Shown here piece after piece: positions 11,820 through 23,999 of a stretch of DNA of 64,000 nucleotides. The position numbers and the translations under genes are program-made. The DNA is from Dryomyza anilis. Taxonomy: Eukaryota > Arthropoda > Insecta > Diptera > Dryomyzidae. The notes under the pieces were generated by a model. It saw nothing but the letters and a program-made list of their open reading frames with translations. It was not told the origin of the DNA and ran no database searches. The DNA lies in assembly GCA_951804985.1 (NCBI GenBank), contig OX638130.1:6496791-6560790 (forward strand), written 5' to 3'. Every line of letters starts with the position of its first letter. Position 1 is the first letter of the stretch.

Positions 11820-13165
11820 ATTTTTAAAGTGAAGTTATGACACTTTGAAATAGGTACTATGAAATAGGAATGTAACTCATACGCACCAAGGTCCCACAGT
11901 ATATGATAAATATCCGACTAAATCTTTTTTTGTGTTTAAGTGATTTATAATTTTTTTTTAATGCACAATAATTAAGCTTTCTTTAAAACATAAAATTGAA
12001 ATAATCAATACTCTGAAAGCAAAATTATGACATTTTAAAAAAAAAATTATTTAAGGTGACATACCAAGATATACTTCGGCTTTATCAATATTATATCTAT
12101 CTAATTAAATTTTAGTTGTTAAGTGTTTTATATATATTAAAAAGAAGAATGTAAATGTTTTCCTAAAAATATAAAATTAAAATGATCAACTTTTATCACT
12201 AAAAGTTATGGCCCTTTAAAAAATGTTTTTTTTCAATATGATATATTATCAAATTTTTTGTCACATTTAACATTTAAAAGGTTGTTAAGTTTTTCCATTT
12301 TGTATATTTTAGAAAATAATACAATTAAACATTAATAAATATATATAAAATTAAAATAATTTGTATACTCAAAGCAAACACATGGCACTTTGAAAAAATT
12401 CTTTCATAAAATGTTAATCATACGCACCAATATTTTATATGACCAATATTATCATAATATTTTATACCTTAATAGTTTTTAGTTTTTCAATATTTTATAC
12501 ATTTTCAAAAGCACAATAATTAAGCCATTTTTTAAAACATATAATTAAAATAATCTAAATTATGAAATCAATATTATGACACTTTGAAAAAATGCTTTCA
12601 TTCATTGTTGCTCCATGTACATTTATCATTAAAATGTTCCTCTAAAAAATTTTTAGTTTTTAAGTGTTATAAATATTTTCAATAGCACAATAATTAAGCT
12701 TTATTAAATATAAGAAATTAAAGTAATCCACCTTCTTGAAGCATAATTATGACACTTTGAAAAAATGTTTTCATTATGTTACTCATACGCACCCATGTGA
12801 TATATGCATGACATCATATTTTTCATCTTAGTGATTTTTAGTTTTTAAAAGTTTTATAATATCTCAAAAGTGCAATAAATTGATATACTATAAAACATAA
12901 AATTAAAATAATCTATATTTGGAAAGCAAAATTATGATACTTTGAAAAAATGCATTCATGACAAGACACTACAAGTTATATGACAAAACATTATTATCAA
13001 AATTTTCATTTAAACGATATTTAGTTTGTCAGTGTTTTTAATATATTGAAAAGTAGAATAATTTAATTTTCATAAAAGTATAAAATAAAAATAATCCACA
13101 TTCTTGAAGCAAAGTTAGAACACTTTGAAGATATACATTCATTTAATGTCACTCATACGCACCCG
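11820..13165 (+). repeat. ~182-bp degenerate tandem repeat, TTACTCATACG family
   Basis: Eight diverged units are marked by TATGACACTTTGAAAAAATG-like blocks near 11834, 12023, 12205, 12377, 12567, 12744, 12930 and 13112 (spacing 172-190 bp). Each is followed, where preserved, by ATGTTACTCATACGCACC. This end motif is the best-conserved part (near 11874, 12412, 12779 and 13146). It recurs elsewhere in the window on both strands. Old satellite-like DNA with no coding potential. Confidence 0.75.
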
Positions 13166-13431
13166 GGTTCTAAGTATTTATATACATATTGGGAATTTAT
13201 TTGGACCTCAAAGAAATCAATTAAAAAATTGTCAGAAAGTTCAACACTTTTTGCAAATTCTGCAATATGTAACTGAAACTAGAATTGATTTCATTTTTTA
13301 CACATTCACCGTATCTGAAATAATTAGTTTTTTTTCTGAAATGATTTGATTTAGAAAAAAGCAATTGCCATTTATTATGAATTAAACTATAATAAAAATT
13401 AAAAATCGTATTAGAAAACTTAAAAAATCCT

Positions 13432-13462
13432 CATTACATTACATTACATTACATTACATTAC
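13432..13462. repeat. (CATTA)6 microsatellite
   Basis: Six perfect CATTA units in otherwise A+T-rich DNA. Confidence 0.95.
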
Positions 13463-13499
13463 ACAAATCAAAGCAATCACTTTCTTAATTCAAAAATTA

Positions 13500-14640
13500 A
13501 AAAATACATATACCAAAATTTTGAAATACAACTCTTTAATAAAAAGCAAAAACTGTAAACTTTTAGCTAAAACTAAAATGAAATTTTCAAAATTTCTACA
13601 AAATGCAATATAAGCAAGAGTAATTGGACATATTTGTTACTCACGAGGTGCATTAGGTTTTCTATCCTGGACCTATTATTTTATTATAAAATGGATTGTT
13701 TTAAAAATTTTCAATATAAAACATTCACCTTTTTTGTATTAAAAACACTAACAAATATTTAAATTCTTATAGAAAACGACAGCTATTTAAAAAGTGCTTT
13801 AAATGAGCTGTAGTCATAAGCACTAAAGTACTAATCACATTATTTATTCTTAAATTAAAAAAGCGAATTTTCGAAAGTTTCAACTAAAATTAATATAAAA
13901 TTTTCCTAAATTCTAATATATGCAGTATATCCATAAGTAATTGGACATATTTGGTATTTAAATGAAGCATAGCAATGCAATGAATTTTATAACCTTAACC
14001 TATCATCTCAAATTTAAAAATTTACCATTTATTATTAAAAATACTAAGAAAAATTTAAATTCTTATTAAAAAACGATAATCATTTAAAAAGTAATTTAAA
14101 TTAACGGTGACGTAATGTACTAAAGTACTAATTCCATTCCTAATTCTAAAATTAAAAATTCAATTAGAAAAAATAGTAAATTTATCTCTTCAAAAAGTTA
14201 AAACTGAATACTTTCAAATAAAATTAAAATAAAAATTTCGGAAATATTATATGTTACTCATACGTGCCATTGTTACAAATTGTTTTTTTTATAAAGAATT
14301 ATTTTATAAATTCAAAAAGTTCAATATATGCGCTTTAATTTAATAAAAACAGAACAGCAATTTAAATTTTAACAAACACAAGGCAACCATTTAACAAAAA
14401 AGTGTTTAAATGAACGGTGACCGAACACATTTCAGCCTTGATATTTAAAAATATAATTATTATAAATTTAAAATATATTTTATTTAAAAACTAAAATATC
14501 ACACTTTAAGACAGTGCTGAAATGAAATTTAAGAATATTCCTAAAAAGAAAATATAGCCACATGAATATAGACATTGCTAATTTTAGAATGTTACTCATA
14601 CGCCCCATAGTAACAAAAGCGACTTGCTTTACTTTGAAAC
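13500..14640 (+). repeat. Diverged ~310-340-bp repeats, TTACTCATACG family
   Basis: Units share AGTAATTGGACATATTTG (near 13619 and 13937) and the TGTTACTCATACG end motif (diverged near 13636, clear near 14253 and 14590). The spacing is longer than in the neighbouring 182-bp block, suggesting a different expansion of a related sequence. Confidence 0.55.
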
Positions 14641-15299
14641 GTTGCATTTACATTTGAAATTATCAAAAAAGCTATTAAAACATAAGATATTGTAAAATAT
14701 AAACATAAAAACAAGTCATAAATGCAATATTAATACAAATGATGGGTATTTTTAATGTTTCTTTGATATATTTTATATGTTTTGTAAAATGCATTAAAAA
14801 TTTGCGGAAAACACTGGAACGAGGGCCAAGTTTACAGCAAAGAATGTCTGTGGCAATGTGTAGACGATAAAATTATAGAATTTTTTTAATAATATATTTT
14901 TGGAAATAAAAATAATTAGGGCTACCTGATGTAAAGTGGAATATGGGGTATTTGAAAAAATATTTAAATGTGGCATAACAAAACGTATCCAACTCTCCTA
15001 TGATTAATTATAAAAAAACTGGAAAGTATAATTTTTATAAACTTAGGACAAAATGCATACAATTTTAAGACTTTTTAAAAAGAACTAATTATAAATTAAA
15101 AAATTGAAAATATGTACATTTTATTTAATAATAAAAAATAAGAGATTTATTTAAAAATCTGTTTAAAAACTAGAATTGAATTTAATAAAACACAAAGCAA
15201 TTTTGAGCAGCAAATTTAATAAAAATACTTAAATAAATTCAGTTAAATTAACTCAATTTAAAAATTTAATAAACAAAATGGAATTTAAATTCTGTAAAA
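14641..15299. other. A+T-rich spacer, nothing recognised
   Basis: Unordered A+T-rich DNA with no gene, RNA or clear repeat. Confidence 0.4.
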
Positions 15300-15870
15300 A
15301 TGTTGCTAAATTTAAAACCATATTTTGCCTGTATATTGAAAAATCATATTAGACGCAACCAAGCATCGGTTGCTGCATGTAAAGCACAACGACTGCCTGG
15401 CTTTTGTGTCATGGATCTGACGCCCACAATTGAAAGAAAATCATCGGAAGTTGTTGGTGTTGTTGCTGCTGCTGCAGTAGCAGCAACATCAACAGATACA
15501 CGTGCGCACACCCACACAAAATAGTAGCAGCAATAACAAAACCACCAGCACCAGCAGGAGCACTGACAACAAAGCATTCATTATGCATAAATTATAAAAG
15601 GAAATACCACACACACAACACGAACGATAGATAGATAGATCGAAAGAGATATACGCAGGAAGTCACAAAGAGCGACACGCATAGCGTCATAAAGACAACA
15701 CACACCGAATGACATTCTGCCGCACGCACACACCAATAATCCATACGCATAAAGTGCCTAACCGTCGCACATACAGTTAGACAAATATTGCGCCAAATAG
15801 CCAAAGGCAAAACAATACGCCCAATATGCAGGCTAACAAAAAACAAACTCGTAGGATGTAGGTTTTGAGC
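15300..15870. other. Island with CAG/CAA, CA and GATA simple repeats
   Basis: Contains GTTGTTGCTGCTGCTGCAG near 15459, interrupted CA runs near 15505 and 15605, and GATAGATAGATAGAT near 15626. Short frames here are low-complexity. It resembles fly non-coding DNA around genes, but there is no exon evidence. Confidence 0.45.
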
Positions 15871-15914
15871 AAATTTTGAGCTGCCGCAAGAAAAAATTTC
15901 AGAATAAGTTGTTT

Positions 15915-15982
15915 CTTCAAGCGTACGCTTAAAACCGGTTCGAAACGGTTTGAACCGGTTAAAACCGTTTTGAACCGGTTTT
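15915..15982. promoter_or_regulatory. AACCGGTT array 1 (Grainyhead/CP2-type sites)
   Basis: Leader TTCAAGCGTACGCTTAAAAC followed by iterated AACCGGTT-type 10-11-bp units. AACCGGTT is the palindromic consensus known for the Grainyhead/CP2 family. The match is exact; binding in vivo is inference. The leader recurs at later arrays, so this is a dispersed repeat. Confidence 0.5.
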
Positions 15983-17097
15983 AATTGCATCGCTCAGAAT
16001 ATCAATAAAATAAATTTTCTCACAAAAAAAATATATATTTAACAATTTTTAACAATGTAAAACCAAATAAGATAATCTTTGTTACTAAGATATAATATTT
16101 TATTTTTAATTCTTAACAATTTAATAATTTAAGCACGGATAGCCAATATCTTGTATATAGCCACATAGGTCGTAAAACAAAATCTATTATTTTAACTAAT
16201 TTGAACAATTTAATTATTTATTTATTGGGTTTGTAAAAATGTAACAATTTTCCAAATTTCAACCACTTTTAAATAATATTTTGTCTTGTGGCTAAGTGTG
16301 CCATCTAGTTGACAGCATTGACAGTCATTGTAGTCAATGAAGCGTCGTTTGCAGCCCGCACAATTGGCTCAAAGAGTCGTTTAATGCTATGGAAAAAAAT
16401 CATCTTTTGGACAGTTTTTTTTTATTATTATTCTTATTATATTTTTCTATCTTTTCAAGCATTTTTTCTATTTTTTTTTTCGTTTTTTTTTTGCTACACA
16501 TTTTGCATTGCTCGCTGAAACTTCTTTTGATTACAATTTTTGGCAATTTGTGAAACGCAAAAAAAGAAAACTTTATTTCGACTCATTGCTGATGGGCGAT
16601 TTTTATCAATGCAGTAGCAAAAGTGGCAGCAGCAACTAAGGGGCAGCCACACGTTTCACTTTAGCTTATCACACTTGCTTCAAGTAACTATAAGGGTCTG
16701 GTGCTACTTTTTCTTTTGCTTCTCTAACCAAAATACGTTGTCAATAAGTTGTTATTGTAATGAGTATGCGATAAGGTTGATGGCACTTGATCTAAGTCAT
16801 AATGGTGATTGTTGGCCATCAACTAGAAAAGCACGAACTTTAATTTGGTAAAAAAAAAATTAAAATTGCGAAAATAAATTTATATTAAAGATTAACCTAA
16901 AAGTATGAAACCGTTTTGTGTGTTATTGAAAACATAGTAAAAAAAGCGAAAATAGTTCAAAATTTATCTAAGTCATGCAAACAAATTAATAACGAACAAT
17001 TCAAACGAAATAAAAAATATAAAAAAATGATTAAATGTTTTTCTTTACCAGTTTAGTGGAAATAAATAAAAAATTAAATTGTTTTTGAACACACGAT
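15983..17097. other. Gene-free, with island 16270-16810
   Basis: The island is of moderate complexity (for example around GTGCCATCTAGTTGACAGCA near 16299, and the CAGCAGCAACTAAGGGGCAG stretch near 16628). No supported reading frame or RNA gene. The flanks are A+T-rich. Confidence 0.4.
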
Positions 17098-17237
17098 GAA
17101 AGCCGTGTGAACCGGTTCAAAAACGGATTAAACCGGTTCAAAACCGGTTTGAACCGGTTTAAACCGGTTTGACCCGTTTTGAACCGGTTTGAACCGGTTT
17201 GAACCGGTTTGAACCGTTTTGAAGCGGTTTTGCTGAA
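17098..17237. promoter_or_regulatory. AACCGGTT array 2, densest
   Basis: Eight perfect AACCGGTT palindromes in about 125 bp, mostly as GAACCGGTTTGAACCGGTTT, plus decayed units at the edges. Exact match to the Grainyhead/CP2 consensus. It is the densest of about eleven such arrays between 15.9 and 23.2 kb. It may instead be a simple palindromic minisatellite with no regulatory role. Confidence 0.55.
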
Positions 17238-17559
17238 AATGCGCAAAACCAATTAAGAAAACTATTTTCTGTAATAATTACTAAGTGTTGCAATTAAACA
17301 TTTGATTTTTGAAAATAAATTTAATATAAATGCATTCGAAAAGACTGCAAGATATTTTGTATGGTATTTAAAAATTGTAAAAAAAAACAAAATAGTTAAA
17401 TTTTGGTTAATTCATGGATGATGAAAATTAAAACAATTTACTTCAACTATAATTCAAGGTTTGCATTAATTACAATAACCCATGAACAGCAAATACTTTT
17501 AATTAATGTTTTAAAATTCTTTATTTTTTATTGTTGTCTGCAGTCTTGAAATAAAAATG

Positions 17560-18425
17560 TGATTTTAATCATTTAAAAAAATCATATAAGTAATGTCTGA
17601 AAATATGCAACTTTTTTCGATTGGAATTAATTAAAATATGCTCACAAGCAGTGAAAACTACATAAATATATAATTCATATTTTAAAAAACTACAGTTTTG
17701 CCTTATTAATTTAATATTATAAACTTATATCTTTTACTTTTTCTTGCAGTTACAAATCTGGTTCATATATATTATTATTTCTTTTTGATATTTAAAAATT
17801 TAAAAAAACAGAAAATACTTATATCATGCTCAACAAAATTTAATATAGTCCATGTCGAAAAATATGCAATATTTTTTAAATTTGAATTAATTAAAAAGTG
17901 CCCACAAGCAGTCATTTTAATTAATATCATAAAATGCCACAATTTTGCCTTATTAATTTTATATTTATTTTTATTATTCTTGGTAATGCAACGCCATATA
18001 TGCATCATAAATTACACTCTTACTTTACCAAAATAAAAGTGAAACCTTTTGTGTTAACTCTTTGCAATTATTTACCTAAAATTATGCAATAATAAATATA
18101 ACTTTCTATTTTTCATGCAGCTTTCTGGCTTAGGAAATTTTATTTTAATTACTTTAATTACTTGCAGCATGCCCAAAAGTATGCAATGCTTATTGCAACT
18201 ACATTTTACTAATGTTCCTAAAAGTATGCAATAAGTATAAGTGTTTGGTTTTAAGTTAACTTTATTAAAAATACAACGCACTTAAAATAAAATTACAAAA
18301 ACGTAATTTATGTTTTTCTCTTCATTTACTCAAATATTGTAAAAGTAAAAATTAAAAATAAACTATGTAAAATTTAGCTTTGAAACAAAGTTATACCAAA
18401 AAGTATGCTACACATTTTTTACATT
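17560..18425 (+). repeat. Dispersed CCTAAAAGTATGCAA motif family, + copies
   Basis: A short motif, best form CCTAAAAGTATGCAATA, recurs near 17606, 17851, 18075, 18172, 18217 and 18400 with 50-250-bp spacing and otherwise diverged context. Further + copies lie at 24.0-24.5 kb and - copies at 39.1-39.8 kb. Looks like the preserved core of an old repeat. Confidence 0.5.
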
Positions 18426-18870
18426 TTTTTTTTTTTTTTAATTTTGTATATTTCGAATTTCGCATACGCCTCAAGTTATACTACAATGAAAATAGACAAA
18501 TGTTTTCATTTTGTGGTTCAACCCTTTATTAACATAGGTTAAATTTGGGTCTTAACTACTGCTCACCCTATTTAACTGCATATCTCACATAATAAGAGAA
18601 AAACGCAAAAAAAAAAGCAATTGTCAGTTTTTGGGTTATAACCCATGACAGCTGCTGCTGAATGTCTATGCGATTGTGTGAATGGCAATAAATCATCTGA
18701 CATGAACATGTGGCTCAAAGAATGGAAGACATTAACACAGATATTAGCAGGATATGCTGCACAGACTGTGAAATACGTGTTGACCCTTTTCATGTATGTA
18801 TTAAGCAGCATTTAAATTACAAATAACCAATGACAAAATAACAAAATGTAATATTAGGAGTAGTTTAATT
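18426..18870. other. Spacer with small island
   Basis: 18640-18800 is of ordinary complexity (contains ATGACAGCTGCTGCTGAATG) but shows no supported gene. Confidence 0.35.
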
Positions 18871-18873
18871 TTG

Positions 18874-19700
18874 AACTACTGAAAGTTATCAGCTGTTGTA
18901 AACAGACAACATATTGTTGAATGCATAGAAAATGTATAATGTATAGAAAATTATAATCCTTAAAAAAAAATTTATATTATTCGTTTTTTCAAGCGTATGC
19001 TCAAAACCGGTTCAAACCGATTCAAACCGTTTCACACCGGTTCAAACCGTTTAGAACCGGTTCATTAAAAATTTTGTAATTTTCATTAAAAATTCAAAAA
19101 ATCTTTAAAAATTATTTAAAAATTCGCTAAATATTAACTGTTGTCCCAATGATCTAAAAATGATTTTTTACTATTTTTTAAGCGTGTGCTAAAAACCGCA
19201 GCGGAACGGTTCAAATAAATTTCATTATAAACCATCAAAAATCGTAAAAAAACTAATTTTTTTCTTGTAGACCAATTCTATTCATTTTCAACTACTAAAA
19301 ATTATCAGCGGTTGCAAACAGAGAACATTTTGTTGAACGCATAGAAAATGTATAATGTATAAAAAATTGTAATACATGAAAAAAATAAATATTATTCGTT
19401 TTTTGAAGCGTATGCTCAAAACCGGTTCAAACCGATTCAAACCGGTTCAAACCGTTTAGAACCGGTTCATTAAAAATTTGGTAATTTTCATTAAAAATTC
19501 AAAAAATATTTAAAAATAATTATTTAAAAATTCGCTAAATATTAACTGTTGTCCTCATTATCTAAAAATGATTTTTTAATATTTTTGAAGCGTGTACTAA
19601 AAACTGCAGCGGAACGGTTCAAATAAATTTCATTATAAACCATCACAAATCGTAAACAAATATTTTTTCTTGTAGACCAATTCTATTAAAATGAAAAACT
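18874..19700. repeat. 416-bp tandem duplication carrying AACCGGTT arrays
   Basis: Two copies starting at AACTACT 18874 and 19290 are alike along their length. Each contains GAAAATGTATAATGTATA, the leader AAGCGTATGCTCAAAACCGG with its AACCGGTT units (about 18990-19064 and 19405-19470), and GCAGCGGAACGGTTCAAATA near the end. The direct duplication is recent relative to most repeats here. Confidence 0.85.
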
Positions 19701-20569
19701 GCTTTGAAACGGTTTAAATACAATTTTCTAAATTATATTATAAACTCTCAGAAATCATCAAAAAAATGTTTTTATTCAAAAACTTTATTTAAATATTTGA
19801 TAAGAATTATTTTTGACTACTGAACCTTAAATGTGTACATATTTTATTAATAATATACACAAAAAAGGTTTTTAATTTTTTGGGTGTTTTCTAAAACTGT
19901 TTTAAAAGGTTGAAAAGTCTACAAATCGTTTTGAATCGGAGAGTAAAAAAGAAAGGAAGCTTTGCAAATATTTGCTGAAATTAACTTTTGACCCTCTATA
20001 ATTTTCTACTGGTTGCCAAAAAATCTTTACCTTTACACCACACGCACACACATTTGCTGCCTCTACTCTAAATAAAGCTATACCCAACAAACAAACGATT
20101 GAAATTCTATTCAATTTGCTATATTGTATTGACCTAAAAAGGTCGTAAATTCAATTTTCTCGCCAGTGGCACAATGCATGTTGTTGAGTTTTTTTTATTT
20201 ACACTATTTATTTCCATATAATGTTGTTGCTGTCATCGAATCTTTCAGTATTTATCTTAAAATTTTTATTAAAAATTTCATTTAATAAATTTTTGCATTT
20301 CATTAATAAATTTCATGTGAATTTTTCAGTGTTCTGGTGGCGCTCAATTTTATTGACTGACGCATTTTAATTAGCCACAAGCCATACCACATTGTGTGTG
20401 ACGGTAGCAACGCTGATAATAATAACAACGCATAAATTTGATGCACTTTTGAGGTGGTATAAAAAATAAAAAAAATATATATTATTTAAATCCGTTGAAT
20501 AGAAAGAATTCAGTGTTTGTGCAATATTTTAGTGAAATAAATCAAGTTTATATTAATTTTTGACTTTAC
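19701..20569. other. Gene-free region
   Basis: A diverged remnant of the preceding repeat runs to about 19,900. After that comes ordinary A+T-rich DNA with islands near 19980-20110 and 20330-20450. Nothing recognisable as a gene. Confidence 0.4.
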
Positions 20570-20645
20570 GCAAAAACCGCTTCAAAATGGCGTTAACCGA
20601 TTCAAAACCGGTTTGAACCGGTTGTAACCGTTTCGAATCGGTTTT
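20570..20645. promoter_or_regulatory. AACCGGTT array, decayed
   Basis: Leader TTACGCAAAAACCGCTTC and about five AACCGGTT-like units, at least two exact. Same family as the other arrays. Confidence 0.4.
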
Positions 20646-21615
20646 GTTCAAAATACATTTTAAACAATTTAAAACAATATTATTGCTAAAGATAACATAT
20701 TTTTCAAAAAATTGTGTGCTATTTAATACATAATATAATACTTAAATTTATAAAAAGTTTATTTTTGCTTAAATTAAACAAAATTTTTGTTTTAACATTT
20801 ATTGGATTTTTATTTATTGAAATTAATTTATTTTCTCCGAAACCAAAGCAATAAATGGCGCAATATTTAAATATATGACTATATAAATAAATCGCAAGTT
20901 TTTATTTTTTTTTATTTACATGCCACTCCAGACAACTTTGCACGCCATTCTGTATATGTGTGCATGTGTGTGTGTGTGTCTTTCAGTATTTACGTGAGCC
21001 ATAAGTTATTTATTGAACTTATAAATATTCAATAAAAACTCGGCACAAACGGCGCTAAATTTTGCGCATGCAAAGATATATAACATACACACACGCACTT
21101 CAAATACATATATTCATATATTATATGCTTTCCATACATAGTGTGTAGTATAAATTGATATAGCAGCTAACGTGCAAATTGCTGTTGAACTGTTCAATTG
21201 CTTTGCCTGCTTTTAGGCATTTGGCATAACTACAGAAATAAATTTCCCACAGGATCAACGCATAAAATGCACAATAACGACGAAGATGACGACGACAAAC
21301 AAAGATAAAAGTGTAACCCAAGTGTGAATAGTTATAAGGGGGATTGTGTAGTATAAGATGGGATAAGGTATGGGATAAAAGGTATGGGATAAATGTCCGG
21401 ATAGTAAGAAGAAAAAAATGGCAAATAACACATTTATTGCCACTTAAATGTTGATAAAGTAAGGTAGTTGTTTAGTGCCAAAAATGCAGACATATATTTA
21501 AAAATAAAATTTGTTGTGCGATGAGTTTATGTGCGAAAAGTAAATTGAAATAGTAAATTGTAATTCATTGAAAAACAGCATCAAGGTTAAAAAAATGCAA
21601 AATAACTTGATTTTT
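20646..21615. other. Gene-free; TG microsatellite near 20956
   Basis: Contains a GT/TG run near 20956-20978 and a duplicated GGGATAAGGTATGGGATAAA segment near 21359. No supported gene. Confidence 0.4.
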
Positions 21616-21616
21616 T

Positions 21617-21690
21617 AAGCGGATGCTAAAAACCGTATCAAAACGGTTTGAACCGGTTGAAATGAAGTTGAACCGGTCAGTACCGGTTTT
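21617..21690. promoter_or_regulatory. AACCGGTT array, short
   Basis: AAGCGGATGCTAAAAACCG leader then TTTGAACCGGTTGAAATG-type units. Directly left of the MITE-bearing repeat copy. Confidence 0.4.
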
Positions 21691-21765
21691 ATGTCTAAAC
21701 TTGAAATATCAAGGTCTATATTTTATTTTTGTCTAATGGTTTGTGTCATAGTATTTTTCAAAGTA

Positions 21766-22100
21766 AAGGGTTTTTCAATAAGAGCGCTACAAAAGTTTTT
21801 TCAAGGGTTTTTCAACAGGGACGCTACAAACGTAGAGCGACAGGGACAGCAAACGACGCCATATTTCTTGCCTCTCTTTTGACATTTCTCTTCAGTAAGG
21901 TTTGCCATTTCATGTTGGAAAGATATACGAGCCAACAACGAGTCGAAATTATTAAAATTTACTACCGAAATTCGAATTCGTATATCTTTTCATCATGAAA
22001 TGGCAAACCTTACTGAAGAGAAATGTCAAATGCAAGAAATATGGCGTCGTTTGCTATCCCTGTCGCTCTGCTTTTGTAGCGTCCCTGTTAAAAAACCCTT
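21766..22100 (+). mobile_element. Palindromic Tc1/mariner-type MITE, copy 1
   Basis: A 335-bp element with long inverted arms, ends AAGGGTTTTTC and AAAAAACCCTT, flanked by TA at 21764-21765 and 22101-22102. Paralogous uninterrupted sequence near 22824-22851 shows the same flanks joined at one TA, confirming target and borders. The left arm has an extra terminal block (to about 21812), so the arms are unequal. Across the loop the + strand reads ERYTSQQRVEIIKIYYRNS, an N-terminal helix-turn-helix-like segment of a kind I associate with IS630/Tc1/mariner transposases (the DUF4817-like type). The element thus looks like an inverted duplication of the 5' end of a transposase gene. It encodes no transposase. 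Confidence 0.88.
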
Positions 22101-22129
22101 TATGACAATCAGAATTCTAATTAACTATA

Positions 22130-23290
22130 CGAAGAAAATATTTCCTTCTGATTGTTACACTTGACACAAAAAAAAAGTATCAAAGACTTTATTTCACAAG
22201 TTCACGCATAAATCTGGTTCTACTCGGTTTGAACAGGTTTAAATCAAGTTGAACTGGTTTAAACCGTTTTGAAACGGTTTATGCAAACGAGGTATAATTC
22301 AAAACTTTGATTTTAATTGCTTTAGGAACTTTTTTAAAATATAACAATTATAAATCTTATTAAATAATTAACTATATCAGGCATTTATTTCCTTCTTATT
22401 CTTATACTTACAAAAATTCCATGAAGAATTTTAATTTTCCATGTTTACACATAGAACCGGTTCGACGAGGTTTGTACCGATTCAAATAGAGTTGAATTGG
22501 TTTGAAAGGGTCTAATCAGTTTCATGTCTTCACTTAAAAAATCAAGTCTTAGATTTTTTTTGCCTCATAGTCTTTTTCAGAGTATAACAAAGAGTATTCT
22601 AATTAATTGTATAAAGAAAATCTTTTATTTTGTTTGTTATACTTTGAAGAAGACCATGTACCAAATAAAATACATAAAGTAAAAACTTCATTTTTCAAGT
22701 CCACACATAAAACCGGTTCGAAACGGTTTGAACCGGTTCAAATCGGTTTGAACCGGTATGAACCGGTTTTATGTGTAATGTTGAAAAATCATCAATTGAT
22801 TTTTTTTTGTTTTCCTCATGGTCTTTTTCAATGTATAACAATCAGAATTCTAGTAAATGCGGGTTGTACCGATACAAATAGAGTTTAATCGGTTTGAAAG
22901 GGTCTAATCGGTTTCATGTGTTAACTGGAAAAATCAAGTCTTAGATTTTTTTTTTGCCTCATAGTCTTTTTCAGAGTATAACAAACAGTATTCTAATTAA
23001 TTGTATCAAGAAAATCTTTTATTCTGTTTGTTATACTTTGAAAAAGATAATGAACCAATTAAAATACATAAAGTACAAACTTAATTTTTCAAGTTTACGC
23101 GTAAAACCGGTTCGAAACGGTTTGAACCGGTTCGAAACGGTATGAACCGGTTCGAAACTGTTTAAACCGTTTCAAATCGGTTTGAACCGGTTTTATGTGT
23201 AATGTTGAAAAATCATCAATTGATTTTTTTTGTTTTTCTCATGGTCTTTTTCAATGTATACAATCAGAATTTGAGTAAAATTTACGAATA
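22130..23290. repeat. ~391-bp tandem repeats with AACCGGTT arrays
   Basis: Successive diverged copies share AAACCGGTTCGAAACGG arrays (22215-22280, 22455-22500, 22705-22770, 22860-22915 and 23100-23195). They also share CAATCAGAATTCTA and a stretch TTTTGCCTCATAGTCTTTTT (near 22558 and 22950). The clearest pair has GTACCGATNCAAATAGAGTT at about 22475 and 22866. The MITE at 21766 sits inside an earlier copy. Weak frames here are translations of the array. Confidence 0.8.
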
Positions 23291-23999
23291 AAATCCGAAA
23301 AAATATAATAAATTAAATTTAAACTTAAATTAATAACAAACTTGCTGTTTTATAAGTCTGTTTACTTAAATAGAAATCATTATAATGTCTTTTAAAATAA
23401 ACTATTTTAGTAATTTGGACTTTTCTTCGAATCAAACAAGACAATCTTTTTGTCTTTGCATATTTTACAGCATTCACTATATTCCTAGTTTTTTTCTTAA
23501 AACTACCTCACACACAACCCAGTTGCTCAATTTATTAAAAACTACTGGTGCAATTTTATTTTCTTAAACGGATTTTTTTATTTTTGTTGAGATTATTTCT
23601 GCCATGCCACTTACTCTGCCAGACTGCGTGTGATTTTTGGTTATTTTTCACTTCCTGCATACATCATTCTTACTGCCAACATCTATCATTAACTTCCACG
23701 ACATGACTTTTATGTGGGTTTCCGGTGGCCAAACGGAAGTGCAACCGCGTAATTTAAACAATGAAAACTTGGGCATTTTTTTTGTTTTTTTTTTTTCATT
23801 TATAATTTAAATATTTTTGTGCAACTATTTTTATGTATATAATATACGGATATATAGAAACATATTTATAAATTCAATTATAAATAAATTGTATATTATA
23901 AATTCATTTATTTCCAAATTTATAAATAAACATTTAATAATAAAATGTACACTAAAATTGGAATGTAAACAAAATAAAAAAAAATTAAAAATACTACAG
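23291..23999. other. Gene-free; island 23580-23760
   Basis: The island contains CTTACTCTGCCAGACTGCGT and GGTTTCCGGTGGCCAAACGG, with no supported frame. The remainder is A+T-rich. Confidence 0.4.

Noticed and set aside
15592..15990. 132-codon reverse frame
   Set aside because: Its start is a translation of the AACCGGTT array (FKPV/NRF repeats); no domain in the remainder.
21060..21480. Short reverse frames near 21.1-21.4 kb
   Set aside because: 60-66 codons each, overlapping one another, hydrophobic by composition; no domain.
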